Of a DNA stretch of 64,000 nucleotides, positions 57,341 through 64,000 are shown piece by piece. Source of the stretch: Parabacteroides chongii (GTDB lineage Bacteria; Bacteroidota; Bacteroidia; Bacteroidales; Tannerellaceae); assembly GCF_029581355.1 (NCBI RefSeq), contig NZ_CP120849.1, forward strand, positions 5,116,501 through 5,180,500. Direction: 5' to 3'. Numbering within the stretch: position 1 is the first letter of the stretch; each line of letters opens with the position of its first letter. The position numbers and the translations under genes are program-made. Below the pieces are notes generated by a model, which saw only the letters and a list, made by a program, of their open reading frames with translations, was not told the origin of the DNA and did no database searches.

Positions 57341-59077
57341 ATGAAAAGACTGTTGAGTATCTTTATTCTATGTATGGTATGCCTCTCTGCCGGGGCAGAA
57401 TGGAAATGGCAGAATCCGATGGAGGCAAGTTTCCCCGTAATTCAGAACCAAGGCTGGCCTGATGAGATCGGACAGACCTATGTACGCCTGCCCGACCGGG
57501 CAAAGGCGGAAGTCAGGGAACCGGTTTGGAACCTCTCCCGCAACTCTGCCGGACTGGCTATTCATTTTTATTGCAACTCCCCCCAAATAACCGTACGTTA
57601 CCAGGTAAGCGGTGGGTATGCTATGCCGCACATGCAATCGACCGGCGTATCGGGGCTCGACCTGTACAGCATCGACAGCGAGGGCAAGTGGAGTTTCTGT
57701 TTCGGTAACTACTCATTCGGAGATACGATCCGATACAGCTATACAAACCTGGGACAAGACAAGTTCCATAACCGCGGGTTTGAATACAGGCTCTACTTAC
57801 CTTTATATAATAGTATCAAATGGATGGAGATCGGCACACCGGAAGGAACCGAACTGACTTTCATTCCCCAATCGCCGGAGAAGCCGGTCGTTCTTTACGG
57901 TACTTCCATCGCACAGGGCGCTTGCTCCTCACGCCCCGGCATGGCGTGGGCAAACATCCTGCAACGTTCGCTGGACTATCCGTTGATCAATCTGGGATTT
58001 TCAGGCAACGGGCAACTCGAAAAAGCAGTCCTAAACTACATCGTTGAGCAGGATGCCCGCCTCTACATCCTGGATTGCCTGCCCAACCTCACACAAAAAA
58101 CCAATGAAGAAGTAACCGCCCTGGTAATTGCCGCCGTCAAACAAATCCGAGAAAAACGAAACGCTCCCATCCTCCTGGTAGAACATGCCGGATACAGCAA
58201 CGCTCCCAGCAATCGAGGACAATACGAATTATATACCCGCCTGAACGCCGCTTCGCGCAAAGGATACGAAGCCTTGTTGCAAGCAGGTGTCAAAGACCTG
58301 TATTACCTGACACATGAAGAGCTGAACTTTCCGCCCGATGCCTGGGTAGACTATGTACACCCTTCCGACCTCGGAGCCACCTACCAGGCCACAGCCGTTG
58401 AAAAGAAAGTACGCGACATCCTCCGGCTGCCGGTAGGCGACCGCCCGACGACTCAGCCTGTTACCCAACGTCGCGAACCGAACAATTACGAATGGCAGAC
58501 CCGCCACCGCGACATCCTGAAGCATATCGAGCAAAACCCACCCAAAGCCGTCATCCTCGGCAACTCGATCACTCATTTCTGGGGAGGAGAACCGGCAGGA
58601 CCGAGAAGCAACGGTGCGAAAAGCTGGAAGAAGATCATGGAACCGGCCGGATTCCAGAATCTGGGATACGGTTACGACCGTATAGAGAACGTACTTTGGC
58701 GTATCTACCACGGTGAGCTGGATGGATATGAAGCGGATAAGGTTGTCCTGATGATCGGAACGAACAATATGGGAATCAGCCCGGACAAAGATATTGTAGA
58801 AGGTCTGCGTTTCCTCATCACAGCTATCCGTAACCGCCAACCGAAAGCGACGGTTAAAGTGATCGGTATCCTTCCCCGCCGGGAACACGAGGATTGGGTG
58901 AAAAACATCAACCTGCAAATCCGCACAATGGCAAACGAGGAAAACTGCCTGTTCAGCGATGCCGGAACAACCTTGCTCCTGCCCACCGGCAAGATCGACG
59001 AATCGCTTTTCAACGACGGCCTGCATCCGAACGAAAAAGGGTATCAGTTAATAGCTAAAACAATAGCCGAGGATTAA
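57341..59077 (+). CDS. Double-domain SGNH/GDSL hydrolase
   Basis: 578 residues from the ATG at 57341 (MKRLLSIFILCMVCLSAGA, signal peptide). Order: an SGNH N-terminal jelly-roll (about 25-175), SGNH domain 1 with Ser189 (LYGTSIAQG) and DxxH Asp337/His340, and SGNH domain 2 with Ser409 (ILGNSITHF), IGTNNMG, and DGLH Asp559/His562. Both active sites look intact, which is unusual. Likely a periplasmic carbohydrate esterase (acetyl groups), working with the divergent GH97-GH2 pair. Confidence 0.87.
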   Translation: MKRLLSIFILCMVCLSAGAEWKWQNPMEASFPVIQNQGWPDEIGQTYVRLPDRAKAEVREPVWNLSRNSAGLAIHFYCNSPQITVRYQVSGGYAMPHMQSTGVSGLDLYSIDSEGKWSFCFGNYSFGDTIRYSYTNLGQDKFHNRGFEYRLYLPLYNSIKWMEIGTPEGTELTFIPQSPEKPVVLYGTSIAQGACSSRPGMAWANILQRSLDYPLINLGFSGNGQLEKAVLNYIVEQDARLYILDCLPNLTQKTNEEVTALVIAAVKQIREKRNAPILLVEHAGYSNAPSNRGQYELYTRLNAASRKGYEALLQAGVKDLYYLTHEELNFPPDAWVDYVHPSDLGATYQATAVEKKVRDILRLPVGDRPTTQPVTQRREPNNYEWQTRHRDILKHIEQNPPKAVILGNSITHFWGGEPAGPRSNGAKSWKKIMEPAGFQNLGYGYDRIENVLWRIYHGELDGYEADKVVLMIGTNNMGISPDKDIVEGLRFLITAIRNRQPKATVKVIGILPRREHEDWVKNINLQIRTMANEENCLFSDAGTTLLLPTGKIDESLFNDGLHPNEKGYQLIAKTIAED

Positions 59078-59103
59078 AGCAACAGATATAAAGACAGCAA
59101 GTT

Positions 59104-59961
59104 ATGACACAGCAAAATGCAATCAAAATCTTTGAAGAAAAAAAAGTACGCACCGTATGGGATAGCGAAACGGAAGAATGGTATTTTTCCATAGTGGATG
59201 TAATTGCCGTATTGACGGATAGTGATAACCCACGTCGTTATTGGAGCGACTTGAAACGTAAGTTATCAAAAGAAGGAAGTCAGTTGTACGCTAAAATCGT
59301 ACAACTGAAAATGCCCTCTGGTGATGGCAAATACTACAAAACCGACGTAGCCACCACCGAGCAACTTTTCCGCCTGATCCAGTCTGTCCCTTCGCCTAAG
59401 GCAGAGCCTTTTAAACTCTGGATGGCTCAGGTAGCAAAAGAGCGCCTTGACCAGATGCAAGACCCGGAATTATCCATCGAACAGGCTATGACCGATTACA
59501 AACGTTTGGGCTATTCCGACAATTGGATCAACCAACGTCTTAAAAGTATCGAGATACGTAAAGACCTGACTGATGAATGGAAACGTCACGGCCTGGAAGA
59601 AGGCGTACAGTTCGCTACTCTTACAGATATTATTTATAAGACATGGGCGGGAAAAACGGCAAAAGAATACAAACAATTCAAGAACCTAAAGAAAGAGAAC
59701 CTGCGTGATAACATGACTAACAAAGAATTAGTTCTAAACATGCTTGCAGAGCTTTCAACGAAAGAGATCTCGGAAGCCATAGGTCCAGACTCTTTCGATG
59801 AGCACTCTGAAGTAGCCCGACAAGGAGCTACAGTAGCACGCAACGCCAGGTTGGAGCTGGAGGAAAAGACAGGACAGCCAGTTGTCACCCCTCTTAATGC
59901 CAAAAATATTCAGTCTTTGCAACAAGACAAAAAAGAGAATGAAAAGACTGAAGAAGAGTAG
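59104..59961 (+). CDS. Bro-N domain protein (phage antirepressor / DinD-like)
   Basis: 285 residues. The N-terminal Bro-N domain (about 8-115; VRTVWDSETEEWYFSIVDVIAVLTDSDNPRRYWSDLKRKL) is followed by a DinD-like C-terminal part (SNWINQRLKSIEIRKDLTDEWKRHGLEEGVQFATLTDIIYKTWAG) and a charged tail. Relatives are phage antirepressors or the SOS-induced DinD. There are no other phage genes nearby, so it is a stand-alone chromosomal gene. Follows the SGNH gene by 26 bases, but a functional link is unlikely. Confidence 0.85.
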   Translation: MTQQNAIKIFEEKKVRTVWDSETEEWYFSIVDVIAVLTDSDNPRRYWSDLKRKLSKEGSQLYAKIVQLKMPSGDGKYYKTDVATTEQLFRLIQSVPSPKAEPFKLWMAQVAKERLDQMQDPELSIEQAMTDYKRLGYSDNWINQRLKSIEIRKDLTDEWKRHGLEEGVQFATLTDIIYKTWAGKTAKEYKQFKNLKKENLRDNMTNKELVLNMLAELSTKEISEAIGPDSFDEHSEVARQGATVARNARLELEEKTGQPVVTPLNAKNIQSLQQDKKENEKTEEE

Positions 59962-59979
59962 GCTGCCAGTATGTCAACC

Positions 59980-61332
59980 TTATCTCTTTAACGACCTGCG
60001 CACCAGCCAGTAAGAGACTGACAACGTGCAAATCTCAGCGATCGGTATATCATACCAGATGGCGTCAATACCGAATACAGCGGGGAGGACAAGTATGCCG
60101 ATTCCTACGAATATGAGTCCTCTCAAAGCTGATATAATGATCGAAATCTTCGCATTCCCGATAGCCGTAAAATAGCTGGATGCCAGGATATTCAGACCAC
60201 ACAACAAAAAGGCAAAACAATAGATCGAGACACCTCGCGACGCAATAGCAAAGGCCTCGTTGCTGTGATCGTTGAAAAACAATCCGATAATCTGTTCGCC
60301 GAACAATAACAATACCAGGAACAAACCGATCCCGATCGCGGAATTAACCCGCACGGCAAGTCCCAGGATCGACTTGATACGTTCCTGCTTCTTCGCCCCG
60401 TAGTTATATCCTATAATAGGTATGATACCATCCGATATCCCCAGGAATATGGTGGTTCCGATAAACAGGATATAATTGATTGCCGTAAACGCCGCCACCC
60501 CACTTTCACCCAGATACTTCATCATCGTGATATTGAAGAGGAAAACGGTAATTGCTACCGACAGTTCAGACATACCCTCCGAGGACCCGTTATAGAAAGC
60601 ATTCCATACCAGCCACCAATTGTAGCGTCCACGTTGGACGGCAACGACTTCGTGACGCGAAAACAACCGGGGCACATTCAGGCAAGCACCGATCGTAAAG
60701 GCAATACCGGTCGCCAGTCCGGCTCCCATCATGCCCCAACCCAATACGGCAACGAACACGAGGTCGAGAATAATATTCAGGATCACGGTCGTCCCCATGA
60801 CCGAAGTCGCATACAAGGGATGCCCCATCGCCTTAATGATATAGTCGCCGAAGAACATCGTACACAAAAACGGGAAGAAAGGGACCAATGCCCGGATATA
60901 TCCTACGGCATCCCCCTGCAACACTGCATTCGCCCCCAGGAAAGAAGCGATCTCTCCCGCAAATAAATAAATCAACAGGCTCACCGCCAAAGACATGGCA
61001 ATCAGGAACAGGAATACCGAACGCAACGCGTTGTCCGCTTCCTGCTTATCACCTTTTCCCAGACTGATACTGACAATCGTCTGTCCCCCGATGCCCATCA
61101 CGATGGCAAACGCCGAGATCAAACTATAACACGGTAAGATCAGATTCACACTAGCCAGCGCATTAGCGCCCACAAACCGTCCGAGCACAATCCCGTCGAT
61201 CACGGACTGGATACCCAGAAATAATAGTCCCGCCACGCCGGGAAGTGCATACTTTGTAAATAACCGGGGAATCTCACCTGTCAACAATAACCTCTCTCTT
61301 TCCTGGCGGAAGAGAGCTTTTTCCTTACTCAT
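59980..61332 (-). CDS. MATE-family multidrug/cation antiporter
   Basis: 450 residues, twelve membrane helices in two halves. Typical blocks: LFTKYALPGVAGLLFLGIQSVIDGIVLGRFVGANALASVNLILP and, in the second half, INYILFIGTTIFLGISDGIIPIIGYNYGA. It exports drugs or metabolites using a Na or H gradient. Substrate unknown. The Crp-type regulator lies 87 bases upstream on the same strand. Confidence 0.93.
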   Translation of the reverse strand: MSKEKALFRQERERLLLTGEIPRLFTKYALPGVAGLLFLGIQSVIDGIVLGRFVGANALASVNLILPCYSLISAFAIVMGIGGQTIVSISLGKGDKQEADNALRSVFLFLIAMSLAVSLLIYLFAGEIASFLGANAVLQGDAVGYIRALVPFFPFLCTMFFGDYIIKAMGHPLYATSVMGTTVILNIILDLVFVAVLGWGMMGAGLATGIAFTIGACLNVPRLFSRHEVVAVQRGRYNWWLVWNAFYNGSSEGMSELSVAITVFLFNITMMKYLGESGVAAFTAINYILFIGTTIFLGISDGIIPIIGYNYGAKKQERIKSILGLAVRVNSAIGIGLFLVLLLFGEQIIGLFFNDHSNEAFAIASRGVSIYCFAFLLCGLNILASSYFTAIGNAKISIIISALRGLIFVGIGILVLPAVFGIDAIWYDIPIAEICTLSVSYWLVRRSLKR

Positions 61333-61359
61333 AAAACAACTTGCTTTTGGTTCCGGCTA

Positions 61360-61367
61360 CAAAGGTA
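61360..61367 (-). promoter_or_regulatory. -7 box for the MATE gene
   Basis: Reads TACCTTTG on the minus strand, perfect TAnnTTTG, 28 bases before the start. Confidence 0.5.
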
Positions 61368-61419
61368 AGGAGGTCTTTTCAGAGAAAAATTACCATAAGA
61401 TAATTTCGGTTTGCTCTTT

Positions 61420-61974
61420 TTATTTAGAAGAGGAACGGATACGGCTCAACGATTGCGGCGTGATCTGCAGGTAGGAAGCGATATGTTTCAACGGCACTCG
61501 CTGGAACAGATCCGGGCGCGAGTGCATCAGACTCTCGTATTGTTCGCGGGCATCACTCCAACTGTCGTTGATAAAATAGTTCTCATATTCCCGCAGGTAA
61601 TAGTCGAGCAGCTTCAATCCCCAGATAGCGATATCGTGCGACTGTTCGAAAAGTTTGTCCAGTTTCGTGGCAGGGATGCGGAACAGGACGGTATCCTCCA
61701 CCATCTCCACGTTATAGACCGAGATGTCGCGGTAAACGAAATTGATCATTTCGCTGTCGCTGGCAAACCATAAGGTGATATCTTTCGTATCCAGTTCGAC
61801 ATATGCCCGGACCAATCCCTCTTTGACGAACCTGACAAACGGGTCGCGGTCGCCTTCCCTCGTCGAAAGTTCTCCTTTCGAGAAAGCCACCTCCTCCATC
61901 TCGTCGACCAGCAACCGGATCGCTTCGTCGGACATGGGATAAACCGCCCGCTGTTGTTCTATGAATTTATCCAT
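61420..61974 (-). CDS. Crp/Fnr-family transcriptional regulator
   Basis: 184 residues. A cyclic-nucleotide-type beta-barrel (about 25-115; KEGLVRAYVELDTKDITLWFASDSEMI) and long C-helix lead into a shortened C-terminal HTH (LKHIASYLQITPQSLSRIRSS). The barrel lacks the usual cAMP-binding RER residues and there are no Fnr cysteines, so the signal is unknown. It could control the MATE gene next to it. Overlaps the CinA-type gene by 8 bases. Confidence 0.9.
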   Translation of the reverse strand: MDKFIEQQRAVYPMSDEAIRLLVDEMEEVAFSKGELSTREGDRDPFVRFVKEGLVRAYVELDTKDITLWFASDSEMINFVYRDISVYNVEMVEDTVLFRIPATKLDKLFEQSHDIAIWGLKLLDYYLREYENYFINDSWSDAREQYESLMHSRPDLFQRVPLKHIASYLQITPQSLSRIRSSSK

Positions 61975-62449
61975 ACTGTTTTTGTAACAAGTCCAATAAC
62001 AGGGTCAACGCAGCATCCGCCGCCGCCTGTATATTTTCCGCCCTGACCGTTCCGAAATGAAAACAATGTGAGACGATTTCACCTTTCAGGGCTGCGGCGA
62101 TCCAAACCGTGCCGACCGGTTTTTCCGGGGTTCCTCCGCCGGGTCCTGCAACACCGGAAGTCGCTACAGCACAGTCGCATCCGAGGGTACGGATCGCTCC
62201 CTGCGCCATCTGTTCCACCACTTCGCGGCTGACGGCCCCATGCTGGCGAAGACTTTCTTCCGAAACACCCAATACATGCTGTTTCACTTCGTTGCTGTAA
62301 GAGACAACTCCCCCGACAAAATAATCGGAGCTACCTGCCACCAGCGTGATCATATTGGCTATCCGGCCACCCGTGCAGCTTTCCGCCGTCCCCATCGACA
62401 ACTTCTTCGTTCGAAGAAGTTTGCCTAATTGTTCGCTTATTGAATTCAT
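61967..62449 (-). CDS. CinA-family nicotinamide-nucleotide amidohydrolase (PncC type)
   Basis: 160 residues, the stand-alone C-terminal CinA domain. Signature blocks: KLSMGTAESCTGGRIANMITLVAGSSDYFVGGVVSYSNEVK and AVATSGVAGPGGGTPEKPVGTVWIA. It turns NMN to NaMN for NAD recycling. It has the large structured element directly upstream, then tsaD. Confidence 0.93.
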   Translation of the reverse strand: MNSISEQLGKLLRTKKLSMGTAESCTGGRIANMITLVAGSSDYFVGGVVSYSNEVKQHVLGVSEESLRQHGAVSREVVEQMAQGAIRTLGCDCAVATSGVAGPGGGTPEKPVGTVWIAAALKGEIVSHCFHFGTVRAENIQAAADAALTLLLDLLQKQYG

Positions 62450-62470
62450 ATTGTTTTTATCTAATTGAAT

Positions 62471-62985
62471 GTTACTTTTCTCTTGAAAGAAAAGTAACCA
62501 AAAGTTGCCGTCCAGACGGCCAAAGCCCTATCGTTCGGCATATCCAAGCGAGCTTGGATATGCACTCACTTAACCGGGCTTTTCAAGGCTGCACCTGCCT
62601 CGCTACTCCGCATCCTACGTTTGCTGTCGATAGGTAAGGGTCGTTCACGAACGACCCCTACGGTAGATGCTCCGGGCGCTCTCTCCGGCTGCTGCGCTTT
62701 ACGCTCACCAGCTGAAGCCTGACATAGGAAGCAAAGCTTCCTCTTAGAATTGCCGATACCGCCTGTTTTAAAGGTGTCGGTATCGGCAATCCTCAAAGAG
62801 CGCAAAGCGCTCTCTGAAAGGCCTCAGCGGGTGAGCGTAAGCGAAGGGGGAAGACGAAGCGGCCCGGAAAAATCCGCTGTCTGAGCGCAGCGAGTTTCGG
62901 ATTTTTCAAGCGTAGTCTTCACCCGTAGCAGCGAAGCCGGTGCAGCCTTGATCTTTTGATTACTTTTGGATCAAGCCAAAAGTAA
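62471..62985. repeat. Structured intergenic element with terminal inverted repeats
   Basis: No gene; 515 bases. The ends (62471-62504 and 62953-62985) are inverted copies of one another and each folds as a hairpin: GTTACTTTTCT/AGAAAAGTAAC (loop of 6) and TTACTTTTGG/CCAAAAGTAA (loop of 6). A 13-base long-range pairing joins 62583-62595 to 62939-62951. Inside are perfect stems at 62539-62562, 62638-62657, 62749-62790, 62797-62813 and 62868-62906. It is more GC-rich than the flanks. Probably a multi-copy intergenic repeat or a structured RNA. Confidence 0.8.
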
Positions 62986-62986
62986 T

Positions 62987-64000
62987 TTAAATAACCACCC
63001 GTGAGAACGGAACAGCGTCCATCGGACAAAAATCCTTATCGAGGAATTTATAATAACCAGTGATGGCAACCATCGCCGCGTTGTCTGTAGTAAACGCGAA
63101 CTTCGGGATATGCACTTTCCAACCATACCGCTTCGCATGGTCGAGGAAGGCATCACGCAAACCGGAGTTTGCCGAAACACCGCCGGCCACCGCCACCTCT
63201 TTTATATTCAGGTCTTTCGCTGCCTTGCGCAACTTACCCATCAGGATATCGATCACTGTCGACTGAAGAGAGGCACAAAGGTCACGTTTATTCTTTTCGA
63301 TGAAGTCCGGATCTTCCTGTAGCTTATCCCTCAAGGTGTAGAGGAAAGAAGTCTTCAGCCCGCTGAAGCTATAATCGTATCCCGGAATATGCGGTTTGCT
63401 GAAAGTAAAGGCTTTCGGATTTCCTTCGTTGGCCAAGCGGTTCACCACCGGACCACCCGGATAACCCAGCCCCATCACCTTCGCACATTTATCGAAGGCT
63501 TCGCCCGCTGCGTCGTCTATCGTCTGCCCTATCACCTCCATGTCGTTATAAGTATTTACTTTGATGATCTGCGAGTTACCGCCCGACACCAGCAAACACA
63601 GGAACGGGAACGAGGGAGCATGATCGTCTTCCGGCGTTTCCTTGATAAAGTGAGCCAGTACATGCGCCTGCAAATGGTTGATCTCGATCATCGGGATGTC
63701 CAAAGAAGCCGCAAACCCTTTGGCAAAGGAGGTTCCGACCAGCAGAGATCCCATCAACCCCGGCCCGCGCGTGAACGCAACGGCGCTCAGTTCCGACTTA
63801 TCGATACCTGCACGCTTGATAGCCTCTGCCACCACCGGGATGATATTCTGCTGGTGTGCGCGTGAAGCCAGCTCGGGAACCACGCCACCATATGCTTCGT
63901 GAACCGCCTGACTGGCTATCACATTCGACAGCATCACGCCGTCGCGTATTACGGAAGAGGAAGTATCATCACAGGATGATTCTATCCCCAATATTGTTAC
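62987..64000 (-). CDS. tsaD: tRNA threonylcarbamoyladenosine transferase TsaD (5' end cut)
   Basis: About 337 residues are seen; the frame runs off the window at VTILGIESSCDD, so the start codon lies just beyond base 64000. The iron-binding HxxxH is in INHLQAHVLAHF; VSGGNSQI, DDAAGEAFDKCAKVMGLGYPGGP and VAGGVSANSGLR are family blocks. With TsaB and TsaE it makes t6A37 in ANN-decoding tRNAs. Essential in most bacteria. Confidence 0.96.
   Translation of the reverse strand, partial: VTILGIESSCDDTSSSVIRDGVMLSNVIASQAVHEAYGGVVPELASRAHQQNIIPVVAEAIKRAGIDKSELSAVAFTRGPGLMGSLLVGTSFAKGFAASLDIPMIEINHLQAHVLAHFIKETPEDDHAPSFPFLCLLVSGGNSQIIKVNTYNDMEVIGQTIDDAAGEAFDKCAKVMGLGYPGGPVVNRLANEGNPKAFTFSKPHIPGYDYSFSGLKTSFLYTLRDKLQEDPDFIEKNKRDLCASLQSTVIDILMGKLRKAAKDLNIKEVAVAGGVSANSGLRDAFLDHAKRYGWKVHIPKFAFTTDNAAMVAITGYYKFLDKDFCPMDAVPFSRVVI

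Noticed and set aside
62566..62805. 79-codon frame in the structured element
   Set aside because: It crosses several perfect hairpins and has Arg/Ala-rich chance composition; structure explains the region better.
1..64000. CRISPR array or cas genes
   Set aside because: No regularly spaced direct repeats with unique spacers were seen, and no Cas proteins.
1..64000. Insertion sequence or conjugative element
   Set aside because: No transposase, Tra or Mob proteins are encoded; the two recombinases look like invertases rather than element integrases.

Overview
The window looks like a chromosomal piece of a gut Bacteroidales bacterium, most likely Parabacteroides or a close relative (genus is inference). 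Supporting this are the Bacteroidetes -7 box TAnnTTTG upstream of many genes, a Rho with a long Q/N-rich insertion, type V pilus (fimbrillin) lipoproteins, GH97 and GH2 glycosidases, HU-like proteins with long tails, and a Mpi-type serine recombinase. Both ends are cut: a solute-binding protein at the left and tsaD at the right.

Layout. 1-10.5 kb is housekeeping: sensor kinase, DEAD-box helicase, rho, tilS, a zinc-ribbon coiled-coil protein, a Nif3-like protein and aspS. 10.5-12.2 kb holds a gene-free stretch full of short repeats and hairpins, tRNA-Pro and the serine recombinase. 12.2-24.4 kb is an energy module: an ADP-forming acyl-CoA synthetase, then hypF-hypA-hypB on the minus strand and, divergently, hypC-hypD-hypE, hydrogenase small and large subunits, cytochrome b and maturation protease on the plus strand. 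The small subunit carries the six-cysteine proximal-cluster signature of oxygen-tolerant group 1d enzymes. 24.4-37.4 kb has glpK, a class A PBP, a sulfur-related group (YeiH-like exporter, MetY, Lrp, LysR), a large AsmA-like protein and rfbB-rfbC. Two tandem tRNA-Cys genes follow at 37.6-37.8 kb.

The most striking region is 37.8-51.5 kb. A minus-strand series encodes a DUF3575-type outer-membrane protein, five fimbrillin-clan lipoproteins and a large BACON-repeat tip-like protein, with HU proteins and an M15 peptidase downstream. Immediately upstream lies a segment of about 467 bp bounded by 29-bp inverted repeats (28 of 29 identical), and next to it a tyrosine recombinase. The only perfect -7 box found inside the segment points away from the pilus genes, so the sequence reads as a phase-variation switch captured in the OFF orientation. 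Inversion would aim the promoter at the pilus operon.

51.5-64 kb holds a small gene with a clear promoter, a GH2/GH97 pair beside a double-SGNH esterase, a lone Bro-N protein, a MATE exporter, a Crp-type regulator, a CinA-type amidohydrolase and tsaD. Between the last two is a gene-free element of about 515 bp with terminal inverted repeats and many perfect stem-loops. It is the most structured non-coding stretch in the window.
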